A stretch of 64,000 bases of DNA from Actinophytocola sp035995025 (GCA_035995025.1 DASYKY010000014.1:18318-82317), one strand, 5' to 3'. Numbered from the stretch's first letter, positions 7,230 to 15,490 are shown. Made by a program: numbers and translations. The notes: generated by a model not told the origin, from the sequence alone.

Positions 7230-8288
7230 CTAGAGCAATGAGATGTCCGGCCAGCGCAGCACGGTCGAGCCCCAGGTGAGCCCGCCGCCGAACGCGCCGA
7301 GCAGCACCTGCTGACCGGCCCGCAGCTCGCCGTTCGCGCACGCGGACGTGAGCGCGAGCGGCACGGACGCGGCCGCGGTGTTGCCGACCTGGTCGATGTT
7401 GCGCACGAACTTGCCGGCCGGCTGGCCCAGCATGTCCGCCACCCCGCTCAGGATCCGCGCGTTCGCCTGGTGGATGACGAACCGGTCCACGTCGCGCAGC
7501 CGCAGGCCCGCCTTTGAGAGCACGGCCTGCGCGGAGCCGGCCATCTGGAAGATCGCCTTGCGGAACACCGCCTTGCCGGCCATCGTGAAGTACTCCGCGC
7601 CGGGCTCGGCCGGCCGCCCGGTGGACCGCTGCCTCGAGCCACCCGCCGGCACCATGATCAGGTCGGCGTCCTGGCCGTCGCTGCCAAGGTCGAACGGGCC
7701 GAGCGCGCCCAGCTCGTGCGGCGCGCCCGCGCGCAGCACCACCGCGCCCGCGCCGTCGCCGAAGATCGCGGCCGTGCTGCGGCATGCCGGGTCCACGATC
7801 GTCGAGAACGTGTCCGCGCCGATGACCAGCACGTGCTCGGCCACCCCGGCGGCGATCAGCCCGGTCGCGGCCGCGAGCGCGTAGAGGAACCCGGTGCACA
7901 CGGCGTTGACGTCGAAGGCCGCCACCCGCTCCAGCCCGATCCGGTGCGCCACGTCCGGCGCGGTCGCCGGGCACGGGCGGTCCGGCGTGGTCGTGGCCAG
8001 CACCACGGCGTCCACGTGGTCGAGGTCGGCGGACTTCAGCGCGGCCAGCCCCGCCTCGACCGCGAGGTCCGATGTGGACATTCCCGGCTCGACGACGTGC
8101 CGCTGCCGGATGCCGGTGCGCGCCCGGATCCACTCGTCGGACGTGTCGAGCCGCTCCGCCACCTCGGCGTTGGGCACCACGCGCGGCGGCAGAAAGGTGC
8201 CGAGTCCACACAGGACGGCCGACGTTCCCTCCTGTGGCGTGCCGGGAAACGGCAGTACCTGAGCCCCGGTCTCCTCGGCGCGGTTCAC
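7230..8288 (-). CDS. Beta-ketoacyl-ACP synthase III (FabH-like)
   Basis: 352 residues. The Cys-His-Asn triad of KAS III is visible: DVNAVCTGFLYAL (Cys about 131), VIHQANARI and NIDQVGNTAAAS. DEWIRARTGIRQRH near residue 51 is the standard FabH signature. It starts the chain by condensing an acyl-CoA with malonyl-ACP; the starter cannot be told. GTG 8288 overlaps the upstream stop in a GTGA junction. The N-terminus carries about 20 extra residues relative to FabH, so a later start is possible. The ACP gene begins 11 bases downstream. Confidence 0.93.
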   Translation of the reverse strand: MNRAEETGAQVLPFPGTPQEGTSAVLCGLGTFLPPRVVPNAEVAERLDTSDEWIRARTGIRQRHVVEPGMSTSDLAVEAGLAALKSADLDHVDAVVLATTTPDRPCPATAPDVAHRIGLERVAAFDVNAVCTGFLYALAAATGLIAAGVAEHVLVIGADTFSTIVDPACRSTAAIFGDGAGAVVLRAGAPHELGALGPFDLGSDGQDADLIMVPAGGSRQRSTGRPAEPGAEYFTMAGKAVFRKAIFQMAGSAQAVLSKAGLRLRDVDRFVIHQANARILSGVADMLGQPAGKFVRNIDQVGNTAAASVPLALTSACANGELRAGQQVLLGAFGGGLTWGSTVLRWPDISLL

Positions 8289-9238
8289 AGCGCGTCCTCC
8301 AAGCCGATGTCGGTCAGGCGGCTCGCCTTCATCTCCCGCGACCACTCGTCCGCGGTGGCGACCCGTTCCTCGGGCGTGGTGTCCACGAGCCGGCGGCCCG
8401 GCCAGACCTCGTAGTCGCCGACCACGTCCGCGTGCCGCTCCAGTCCCCGCTGGAACAGCTGCTCGCGGCGCAGCACCACGTCGTGCACCGGCAGCACCTC
8501 CCACATGTGCATGCCCCGCGCGATCAGCTCCACCGCCCGCTCCAGCTCGGCGGGGTGGTCGGCGAGGTACTGCTTCGCGATGGCCGCGCCCACGGTCAGG
8601 TGGCGGATCTCGTCGATGCCCGCGCCGCGGTCGATCTCCGCGGCCACCGGGTCCAGCGGGCGCCACTTGCGTTCCGACAGCTCCGCCGCGGGGGCCAGCG
8701 CACCCTCGATGACGATCGTCATCATCACCACGCCGCCGAGGAAGTCCGCGTCGTCGCGCATGACCTTCAGCGCGAACTCCTCGAGCGGGTCGAGCACCGC
8801 GTGCACGTCCGCGCCGGCGAACGCCTCGACGGTCTGCCACAGGTTCGCCGCCGGCACGCCGAGGGCGAGCAGGTGGTTGCGGAACACCATCGCGTGCCGG
8901 GCCTCGTCGAGCACCTGCGTCGCGTAGAACTCCATGGTGTCGGTGTCCGGCGCGATCGCGACCAGGTAGCCGAGCGCGCGGGCCGCCTTGTCCTCGGCCA
9001 CCGAGCGGAACGCGTACTCGGCGATCAGCGCGTCGCGCAGCGGGCCCGGCTCGCGCATGAACGCCGGCACCGCGAGCCCCGGGTCGTGCCCGTCGGGCCG
9101 GCCGAGCAGCGTGCCCTGTGCCACGGCCCGCAGCCAGTACCGCAGGTTCGCCGTGCGCGGGGTCAGCTCGACCGACATCGCGCCCTCGACCAGCGAGGGC
9201 GCGCGGTCCCAGTCGGCCTCGCGCGGGATGGTGTTCAC
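8285..9238 (-). CDS. Ferritin-like diiron oxygenase, VlmB-like candidate (azoxy synthase)
   Basis: 317 residues, largely helical. Two ExxH motifs, EARH (about 112-115) and EIRH (about 209-212), plus lone acidic residues in AEDKA (about 82) and TIVIEGAL (about 177), give the four-helix diiron ligand pattern. Known: in the valanimycin pathway the nonheme diiron protein VlmB acts with the membrane protein VlmO to turn the aminoacyl-hydroxylamine adduct into the azoxy group. Inference: the next gene in this operon is a small His-rich membrane protein, matching that pair. GTG 9238 overlaps the membrane protein stop (GTGA). Alternatives are a diiron desaturase, N-oxygenase or ribonucleotide-reductase-like oxidase acting on the acyl chain. 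Confidence 0.7.
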   Translation of the reverse strand: MNTIPREADWDRAPSLVEGAMSVELTPRTANLRYWLRAVAQGTLLGRPDGHDPGLAVPAFMREPGPLRDALIAEYAFRSVAEDKAARALGYLVAIAPDTDTMEFYATQVLDEARHAMVFRNHLLALGVPAANLWQTVEAFAGADVHAVLDPLEEFALKVMRDDADFLGGVVMMTIVIEGALAPAAELSERKWRPLDPVAAEIDRGAGIDEIRHLTVGAAIAKQYLADHPAELERAVELIARGMHMWEVLPVHDVVLRREQLFQRGLERHADVVGDYEVWPGRRLVDTTPEERVATADEWSREMKASRLTDIGLEDAL

Positions 9239-9693
9239 GACGTGGCCAGCTCCCGGCTCATGCGGGTGAACGCGGGGTGCGCGACCGGCTCGAACGGCAC
9301 CGCGAACGGCTTGAGCGCGTTGCCGAACAGCGCCCGGTCGCCGAGCAGGTGGATCGGCACGGCCAGCAGCGCCCACTGCCAGCCGGCGAACAGCACCCAC
9401 GCGCCGACGACCACCGCCTGCGTCGCGAAGCTGTGCATCAGGTTGTACAGCACGTAGTACGTCTTGGGGATCCGCGTGCGCTGTGTCCGATCGTGCTGGG
9501 CCCGGTGGTGCGCGATCGCGCCGGGCAGGTAGCCGACCAGGTCGATGTAGACGAACAGCAGCACCGCGGGCAGCCAGTGGATCTGTCCGATGTGCACGAC
9601 GAACAGCACGACGCACGTGGCGAGCGCGATCCCGTACTCCAGCCGCACGAGCGCGTGCGTGGCCGGGGTGTCGAAGCGGTTGACGGCATCCAT
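9235..9693 (-). CDS. Small His-rich integral membrane protein, VlmO-like candidate (hydrazine synthase)
   Basis: 152 residues with about four hydrophobic segments (ALATCVVLFVVHIG; LPAVLLFVYIDLVGYL; FATQAVVVGAWVLFAG; WALLAVPIHLLG). Histidines cluster at membrane-proximal positions: HIGQIHW, AHHRAQH, NLMHSF and IHLLGD. This suggests a membrane metal site as in fatty-acid-hydroxylase-like proteins. Known: VlmO is described as a membrane-bound metalloenzyme forming the N-N bond in valanimycin. Inference: pairing with the diiron gene by GTGA overlap and coupling to the SRPBCC gene (TGATG) make this the VlmO counterpart. I cannot confirm homology by eye; a small desaturase-like or transport-associated protein is the alternative. 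Confidence 0.6.
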   Translation of the reverse strand: MDAVNRFDTPATHALVRLEYGIALATCVVLFVVHIGQIHWLPAVLLFVYIDLVGYLPGAIAHHRAQHDRTQRTRIPKTYYVLYNLMHSFATQAVVVGAWVLFAGWQWALLAVPIHLLGDRALFGNALKPFAVPFEPVAHPAFTRMSRELATS

Positions 9694-10172
9694 CAGGCGG
9701 CCCCCGGTTGCGTCAGCGGCGCCAGGTCGGTGAGCGCCTCGCCGCCGGAAAGCACCGTGGTGCGGCCGAACAGCGCGGCGAGCGCCTCGCACACGACCCG
9801 CTTGATCACCCGCTCGGCGATCGGGTCCATGATCCCGGCCAGGCTCTCGATGCCGAAGTCGTAGCCGCACTCGAACCGCACCACGCAGCCGCCGATCCCG
9901 GGCACCAGCTGCCACGAGCCGGCGAACGCCGCGAAGTCGCCCTCGGTCTGCACGAAGTCGATGCGCAGGTCGTGCGGGTGCACGGTCTCCTTCTCGGTCC
10001 AGCGCATCGGCCCGCGCCGGAAGTTGACCACCCAGTCGGTCACCTCGCCGTGCGCGGTCACCTCGCGCACGTCCGCGGCCAGCTCCGGATACCGCTCGAA
10101 CTCGGCGATCCGCGCCAGCGCCGCCCGGGCGTCGCGCGCCGCGATGTGCACGGTCAGTACGACGTTCCGCAT
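9693..10172 (-). CDS. SRPBCC / polyketide-cyclase-like protein
   Basis: 159 residues of the START/Bet v 1-like ligand-binding fold: an early FERYPELAADVREV segment, then WTEKETVHPHDLRIDFVQTE and GSWQLVPGIGGCVVRFE, and a C-terminal helix. Such proteins bind hydrophobic small molecules and serve as cyclases, chaperones or thioester handlers. ATG 10172 has AAGGG eight bases upstream. It lies between the aminotransferase gene (14-base gap) and the membrane protein gene (TGATG overlap). It may hold the lipophilic intermediate for the N-N-forming enzymes. No catalytic residue can be assigned. Confidence 0.8.
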   Translation of the reverse strand: MRNVVLTVHIAARDARAALARIAEFERYPELAADVREVTAHGEVTDWVVNFRRGPMRWTEKETVHPHDLRIDFVQTEGDFAAFAGSWQLVPGIGGCVVRFECGYDFGIESLAGIMDPIAERVIKRVVCEALAALFGRTTVLSGGEALTDLAPLTQPGAA

Positions 10173-10186
10173 GCCGTCATCCCTTC

Positions 10187-11431
10187 TCAGTTCACCAGCG
10201 CGCGAGCGGCCCGCTCGACCGCGTCGAGCAGGAACCGCCGCTCGCGCTCGTCCAGCACCGCGGGCGGGGTCAGCCGCAGCACCCGGTCGGAGTTCAGCGA
10301 GTGGTTGGCGAGCACGCCCGCCTCCATCAGCTCCAGCAGCAGCTCGCCCGCGAGGCCCTCGACCGCGCACTCGATCCCGATCAGCAGGCCCACGCCGCGC
10401 ACCTCGGCGACCGCGTCGCCGAGGATGTCCGTGCACAGCCGGCGCAGCTCGGCGAGCAGCCAGGTGCCGAGCCGGTCCGCGCGCGCCACCAGGTCGTCCT
10501 CGCGGATCGCCGCGATCGCCCCCTGCACGGCCGCCATGCCCAGCGGCGCGCCGGAGAACGTCGACGTGTGGATGAACGGGTCCCGGTCGAACGGCGCGAA
10601 CGCCGCCTCGGTGGCGACCATCGCCGACACCGGCACCACGCCACCGCCGAGCGCCTTGCCGGACAGCAGCACGTCCGGCACCACGCCCGCGCGGTCCGCG
10701 CCCCACCAGTGCCCGAGCCTGCCCAGGCCGGTCTGGATCTCGTCGAGCACCAGGAAAGCTCCGTGCTCCGCGCACAGCGCCGCCACCGCCGGCAGGTAGC
10801 CCGCGGGCGGGATGACCACGCCCGCCTCGCCCTGCACCGGCTCCACCAGCACGCACGCCTCGCCCGGACGCGCCGCCAGCACCGCGCCCAGCGCGGCCGC
10901 GTCGCCGTAGGGCACGTGCGACACGTCCGGCAGCAGCGGCTCGAACGGCCGCTGGAACACCGGCTTCGCGGTCGCCGACAGGGCGCCCATGGTCTTGCCG
11001 TGGTAACCGTCCACCATGGACACCAGGTGCCGCTTCCCGTTGGCCCGGGCCAGCTTGATGGCCGCCTCGACGGCCTCCGCGCCGCCGCACGCGAAGTGCA
11101 CCCGGTCCAGCCCGGCCGGGGTGACCGACGCGAGCGCCTCGGCGGCCAGCGCCGCCTGCGGCTCCAGCAGCAGCCGGGTGGCGACGGGGTTGCGGTCCAG
11201 CTGCTCGCGCACCGCCGCGACCACCCTCGGGTGCCGGGCACCGGTGATGAACACCCCGTAGCCGCCGCAGTTCAGCAGCTCGCGGCCGGACGCCGTGCGC
11301 ACCCAGGCGCCCTCGGCTGAGACCTCGACGTCGCCGCCGAACATCTCGCCGAGCGCGGCGCGGCCGGCGGACAGGTGCCGCCGGTAGCCCGCCGCCACCT
11401 GGTCCGCGACCGGGTCCATGGTGGCTCGCAT
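10187..11431 (-). CDS. Class III PLP aminotransferase, predicted fatty-aldehyde amination
   Basis: 414 residues of fold-type I, subgroup III (ornithine/acetylornithine aminotransferase relatives). Motifs are ACGGAEAVEAAIKLAR, DGYHGKTMGALS, VLDEIQTGLGRLG with the PLP-pairing Asp, LLSGKALGGG with the Schiff-base Lys, and HTSTFSGAPLGMAA. Predicted role is transamination of the aldehyde released by the neighbouring aldehyde dehydrogenase, giving the primary amine that becomes the azoxy nitrogen. Class III enzymes of this type are known for terminal aldehydes. ATG 11431 overlaps the upstream stop (TGATG). An alternative is amination of a keto acid or amino-acid semialdehyde. Confidence 0.88.
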   Translation of the reverse strand: MRATMDPVADQVAAGYRRHLSAGRAALGEMFGGDVEVSAEGAWVRTASGRELLNCGGYGVFITGARHPRVVAAVREQLDRNPVATRLLLEPQAALAAEALASVTPAGLDRVHFACGGAEAVEAAIKLARANGKRHLVSMVDGYHGKTMGALSATAKPVFQRPFEPLLPDVSHVPYGDAAALGAVLAARPGEACVLVEPVQGEAGVVIPPAGYLPAVAALCAEHGAFLVLDEIQTGLGRLGHWWGADRAGVVPDVLLSGKALGGGVVPVSAMVATEAAFAPFDRDPFIHTSTFSGAPLGMAAVQGAIAAIREDDLVARADRLGTWLLAELRRLCTDILGDAVAEVRGVGLLIGIECAVEGLAGELLLELMEAGVLANHSLNSDRVLRLTPPAVLDERERRFLLDAVERAARALVN

Positions 11432-12570
11432 CAGGTCACGACCATGGGGTACCCGTTGTAGAAGTCGACCAGGCCGGCGGCCGCGCTGCCGCGTGAGGGC
11501 GGGTGGAAGGCGATCGCGTGCGACGCGGCGGCCAGGTACGCGACGTCGCCGTTGCCGATGAACGCCATGCCGCCCAGCAGCTCGACGGCCTGGTTGACGC
11601 TCGCCGCGATCGCGTCCTGCACCGCGTAGCGGGTGACCAGCGCCGCGCCGAGCGTGTCGTTGTCGGTCTCGCCGTCCATCATCCGGCGCGCCAGGCCCTC
11701 GGTGAGCGCGCCGGCCGACTCGATCCGCACGGCCAGCGCCGCCCGGTCGGTCACGCTGCCCTTCGCGGCGCTGAGCACCTTCTCCACCAGCAGGCTCGCG
11801 ATGCCGGTGTAGGCCGCGCACACGGTGAGCTGGAACCAGATCAGCCCGACCGTGGTCAGCTGGTCCATCGCCTCGGCGAGCTCCGGGTCCGGCGCGATGA
11901 TCTGCTCGGGCGCCACCAGCACGTCGGTCAGCCGCACCTCGTTGCTCTCCGCGCCGTTCAGCGCGGGCGTCGACCAGAACGGGTGCACCGAGATGCCGGG
12001 CGTGTCCGCGGGCAGCATCAGCAGGCCCATCGCGACCGAGCCGTCCTCCTGCTCGATGCCCACGCTCGCGGTCAGCAGGTCCATCGACCTCGACAGGCTG
12101 CACGGCTTCTTCGCGCCGTTGACCAGGTAGCCGCCCTCGACCGGCTCGGCCATCATCGTGGGCGACAGGATGCCCTGCGCCGTGCGGCCCTCGGCGAACC
12201 CGGACGCGACCAGCATCCGCTCGCCGACGACGCGGCGCAGCAGCAGCTCCTCGAGGTCCGAGCCGGCCCCGACCAGCTCCGCGACGGCGAACAGCGTGCC
12301 GAGCGAGAAGTGGTGCATCATCGTCGCCACCGTCATCGACGGCGCGGTGGCCGCCAGCGCGCGGACCACCCGGGCGGCGTCCAGCGGCGTGGCGTCGAGC
12401 CCGCCGTAGGCCGCCGGCACGAGCAGGTTCGTGCCGCCGTGCGCGCGGAAGATCTCGATCGCCGGGCTGTCGGTGGACTCCAGCTCCGGCAGCGGGATCT
12501 CCGCCAGCTGCTGGCGCAGGCCCGGGAGCAGCTTGTCACAGGCGACCCGGTCCGCTTCCAGAAAATGCAT
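11431..12570 (-). CDS. Acyl-CoA-dehydrogenase-fold flavoprotein, predicted amine N-hydroxylase (VlmH-like)
   Basis: 379 residues with ACAD architecture: N-terminal helices to about 110, a middle beta domain (ASGFAEGRTAQG, then GGYLVNGAKKPCSLSRSMD) and C-terminal helices. Where true acyl-CoA dehydrogenases carry the catalytic Glu in an EGT-type loop, this protein reads FHPPSRGSAAAGLVDFYNG, so a dehydrogenase role is doubtful. Known: isobutylamine N-hydroxylase VlmH belongs to the ACAD-fold flavin monooxygenases that take reduced flavin from a partner. Position next to the aminotransferase supports amine-to-hydroxylamine oxidation. ATG 12570 has GAGGAG upstream. No flavin reductase gene is seen in the window. 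A desaturase role is the alternative. Confidence 0.75.
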   Translation of the reverse strand: MHFLEADRVACDKLLPGLRQQLAEIPLPELESTDSPAIEIFRAHGGTNLLVPAAYGGLDATPLDAARVVRALAATAPSMTVATMMHHFSLGTLFAVAELVGAGSDLEELLLRRVVGERMLVASGFAEGRTAQGILSPTMMAEPVEGGYLVNGAKKPCSLSRSMDLLTASVGIEQEDGSVAMGLLMLPADTPGISVHPFWSTPALNGAESNEVRLTDVLVAPEQIIAPDPELAEAMDQLTTVGLIWFQLTVCAAYTGIASLLVEKVLSAAKGSVTDRAALAVRIESAGALTEGLARRMMDGETDNDTLGAALVTRYAVQDAIAASVNQAVELLGGMAFIGNGDVAYLAAASHAIAFHPPSRGSAAAGLVDFYNGYPMVVT

Positions 12571-12571
12571 G

Positions 12572-14233
12572 TCAGCTCCTCGATGGAGAATGGTCTGTGC
12601 CGAACACGGCGTCGCGCGGCCGGATCCCGGTCGCCCGGGACACGCCCTGCAGGTGCGAGGTGCGCAACATCGGGTAGTTGGCCTCGCCGAACGCGCCGCC
12701 GGTGAGCCCGGTGCCGCCGTGGGTGGGCAGGTAGGGCAGAAAGCCGATGTGCGAATCGTTGATCTTGAGCACGCCGCCGTTCGTGGTGCGCGCGGTGAAC
12801 CGGTCGATGACCGCGTCGTCGCCCGCCCACAGGGAGTTCCGCAGCCCGTAGGGGTTGGTGTTGACGTGCTCGAGCACGCGGTCGAGCAGATCGGCGCCCG
12901 GCTCGGGGACGATCACCGGCAGCAGCGGGAAGAACGTCTCCCCGCGCACCGCGTCGATCTCCCGGCAGCCGGCCAGACCGTCCACACGCAACACCGTGGG
13001 CTCGAGGAACAGGCCGGTGTCGCACGGCGTGCCGTCGACGTCGAGCCGCCGCGCGCCGTGCACCAGCGTGGCGCCGCGGTCGAGCGCGTCGCGCACGTAG
13101 GCGAAGAAGCGCTCGCTGCGCAGCACGGGGGAGAGCAGCACGCCCTCCTCGTCCGGGTAGCCCGGGTGGATGGCCGCGGCGGCGGTCCGCACCCGGGCCA
13201 GCAGCTCGTCGGCGATGTCCGGGTGGGCCACGACCTGGTTGGGCACCATGCAGATCTGGCCGGAGCCGTAGAAGCACTCGGTCAGCGCCTCGGTCGCCGC
13301 GTCGAGGTCCGCGTCGCGCCACACGACCACGCAGTCGTTGCCGGCCAGCTCCAGGACCGGCTTCTTGCCGCGCGCCACGCAGTCGCGCTCCAGCTCCAGC
13401 CCGCGCTCCACGTCGCCGGTGAAGAAGATGTCCGCCACGTGCGGGCTGTCCAGCCAGGTCCGCAGCACCGGGCCGGGGCGGGCGCAGAAGAAGTTCAGCG
13501 CCCCCTCGGGCGCGCCCAGCTCGCGCAGTGCGGGCACGACCAGCTCGCGCAGCGCGAACATCACACCGAGCGGCGCGCTGCGCGGCGCCCGGACGACGAC
13601 CGCGTTGCCGGACAGCAGCGGGGTGACGCCGAACAGCGCGCTCGCGGCCGGCGCGTTCTGCGGCGGGTTCACGCACACCACGCCGTCCGCGACCCGGCGC
13701 ACGGTCAGCGTGCGACTGCCGTGCCGGAACTCCTGGTGCAGCTGGGCGGCGCAGAAGTCGAGCGTCTCGGGGCTGAACAGCTCCAGCAGCCCGGCCACCT
13801 GCCAGCGGGCGAGCGCCGCCGGGCTGCCCTCCGCGACGAGCAGGTCGACGAGGTCGTCGCGGCGGGCCCGCACCCGCGCGCGGACCAGCTCGCCGAGCCG
13901 CATCCGGGTGGCGAGCGGGGTAGCGGCCCACTCGGGCGCGGCCGCGGCGGCGTGCTCCAGCGCCGCCGCAACGGTTTCCGCGTCCGCGAGCGCGCAGCGG
14001 CCCACGACATCGCGCCCGGCGTCCGCTGTGGACGCCGTGGACGCCGCGTCGTCGCCCCGCTCGAGCCGGCGCTTGAGCGTCAGGCTCGCGAACACGTCGG
14101 TCAGGATCGACCGGGTGCTCACGGTGTAGAGGTAGCGCCCGGAATCCACGTCCCGGCCGCCCACGTGCGAAAGGTACGTGGGCACCGGTTCGCCGTGGGT
14201 TCGCGGCACACCACCGGCCAGGCTCAGCGTCAC
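12572..14233 (-). CDS. Aldehyde dehydrogenase-family enzyme, predicted acyl reductase
   Basis: About 553 residues. The ALDH core is complete: NPPQNAPAASALFGVTPLLS, FTGDVERGLELERD, the general base in LELAGND, and the catalytic Cys in GSGQICMVPNQ. The C-terminal FGEANYPMLRTSHLQG is also seen. It is first in the operon. Together with ACP, KAS genes and an aminotransferase the likely job is reductive release of an acyl thioester as aldehyde, or handling of that aldehyde. ALDH-type enzymes can run either way, so direction is inference. GTG 14233 is the best start before the conserved region but lacks a clear Shine-Dalgarno and may be leaderless. The gap to the ACAD-fold gene is one base. Confidence 0.82.
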   Translation of the reverse strand: MTLSLAGGVPRTHGEPVPTYLSHVGGRDVDSGRYLYTVSTRSILTDVFASLTLKRRLERGDDAASTASTADAGRDVVGRCALADAETVAAALEHAAAAAPEWAATPLATRMRLGELVRARVRARRDDLVDLLVAEGSPAALARWQVAGLLELFSPETLDFCAAQLHQEFRHGSRTLTVRRVADGVVCVNPPQNAPAASALFGVTPLLSGNAVVVRAPRSAPLGVMFALRELVVPALRELGAPEGALNFFCARPGPVLRTWLDSPHVADIFFTGDVERGLELERDCVARGKKPVLELAGNDCVVVWRDADLDAATEALTECFYGSGQICMVPNQVVAHPDIADELLARVRTAAAAIHPGYPDEEGVLLSPVLRSERFFAYVRDALDRGATLVHGARRLDVDGTPCDTGLFLEPTVLRVDGLAGCREIDAVRGETFFPLLPVIVPEPGADLLDRVLEHVNTNPYGLRNSLWAGDDAVIDRFTARTTNGGVLKINDSHIGFLPYLPTHGGTGLTGGAFGEANYPMLRTSHLQGVSRATGIRPRDAVFGTDHSPSRS

Positions 14234-14417
14234 GAATTCGAGTCTGACAACGAGTCCTGATGTGCCACTGACAGCGGACTCGGGCCCGGCCCGGCCGGTC
14301 TCCTGGTGCTGACGTGTGGCTGATCCGCTGGTCGCGAGGGGTTTGTCGAGGCCCGCCACGCGGCCGGATACTCGATGAGGCGGAAAGTAGCAGGAACGGC
14401 AGATCGGTGGATCGAGA
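14234..14417. promoter_or_regulatory. Divergent promoter region of the azoxy-type cluster
   Basis: This 184-base gap separates the ten-gene minus operon from the plus-strand DUF2156 gene and must hold both promoters. I see no clean -35/-10 pair and no ARE palindrome here. SARP-type direct repeats could be present but I could not define them by eye. Confidence 0.45.
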
Positions 14418-15404
14418 ATGACTACGGCTACGGTTGAAATCGATTCGCTGCATTCCCTCGTGGCGGCGTACGCGGACAATCCGAGCGCATTCCTGGCGCT
14501 GAACTCGGGCAACGAGCACTTCACCGCGCCGGGGCTGCCCGGCGTCGTGGTGTACCGCCGCGCCGGGCGTCACCTGGTGGTCTTCGGCGCCCCGTTCGGC
14601 CCGGACCCGGCCGCGCTGCTGCGCGCGTTCACCGGCTTCGCCCGCGCCGGGCGGCGCAAGGTCGTCGCGATCCAGGCCCAGGCGTCCGATGTGGACACCT
14701 ATGCGGCGGCGGGCTTCACGGTGAACCAGGTCGGCGCGTCCTACGCGGTCGACCTCGCCGCGTTCACGCTGCGCGGGTCCCGGTTCGTCCGGCTGCGCAA
14801 CAAGATCTCCCGCGCCACCCGAAGCGGCCTCGTCGTCGGCGAGGTGCCGTACGGGGAGTGGGCGGACGAGCTGGCCGCCCTCGACGCGGAGTGGTTGCGC
14901 GCCAAGGGCAAGCACGCGAAGCCGCTGGAGTTCCTGGTCGGCGAGTACGGCGGACCGGTGCAGCACGCCCGCCGCCTCTTCGCCGGCACCATCGGCGGCG
15001 AGCTCGTCGGCTACATCTCCTACTCGCCCGCCTACGGCAGCCGTCCCGGCTGGCTGCACGACCTGTCGCGGCGGCGGCCGAGCGCGCCGCCCGGCGTGAT
15101 GGAGGCGATCAACGCGACGGCCATCGACACCTTCCGCGCGGAGGGCGCGGCCTGGCTGCACTTCGGCTTCACGCCGTTCACCGGCCTGTCGCCCGACCTC
15201 GAGCACCCCGCGCGCAGCGGCTGGTTCGCCCGGCTCGTCGGCCTGCTCGCCCGCCGCGGCGCGGCCGTCTACCCGGCCGCGACCCAGCTCGCGTACAAGC
15301 ACAAGTGGGCCCCGCACGCGGTGCTGCCCGAGTACGTGGCGTTCTCCGGCGGCGCGAGCCTGACGGCGTTCCTGCAGGTCTTCCGCGCCTCGAACGCGCT
15401 ATGA
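14418..15404 (+). CDS. DUF2156 / LPG-synthase-C-like GNAT-fold transferase, VlmA-like candidate
   Basis: 328 residues with two GNAT-like halves as in the C-terminal domain of MprF/LysX. The family hallmark LRNKISRATRSGL is at about residue 130, with AYGSRPGWLHDLSRRRP and AWLHFGFTPFTGL in the second half. Known: this fold uses aminoacyl-tRNA as donor in MprF-type enzymes, and valanimycin VlmA transfers serine from seryl-tRNA to isobutylhydroxylamine. Inference: placed opposite an operon with VlmB/VlmO/VlmH/VlmJ-like genes, it should esterify the N-alkylhydroxylamine with an amino acid, probably serine. No dedicated seryl-tRNA synthetase gene is in the window. Whether VlmA itself belongs to this family must be checked by search. 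Confidence 0.7.
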   Translation: MTTATVEIDSLHSLVAAYADNPSAFLALNSGNEHFTAPGLPGVVVYRRAGRHLVVFGAPFGPDPAALLRAFTGFARAGRRKVVAIQAQASDVDTYAAAGFTVNQVGASYAVDLAAFTLRGSRFVRLRNKISRATRSGLVVGEVPYGEWADELAALDAEWLRAKGKHAKPLEFLVGEYGGPVQHARRLFAGTIGGELVGYISYSPAYGSRPGWLHDLSRRRPSAPPGVMEAINATAIDTFRAEGAAWLHFGFTPFTGLSPDLEHPARSGWFARLVGLLARRGAAVYPAATQLAYKHKWAPHAVLPEYVAFSGGASLTAFLQVFRASNAL

Positions 15405-15490
15405 CCCACCCCAGGCCCCGGCCCCGCTCGAGCCCGGCCTCGCGCGGGGGTCGGGCGCGGGTCAGGGGGTCAGGTGTGCGTCATCGGGGC

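Noticed and set aside
12333..15317. Minus-strand open frame of 994 codons over the ALDH and DUF2156 genes
   Set aside because: Composition is Arg/Gly/Ala repeats without a fold; the ALDH on the same strand in another frame and the DUF2156 gene on the plus strand explain the DNA.
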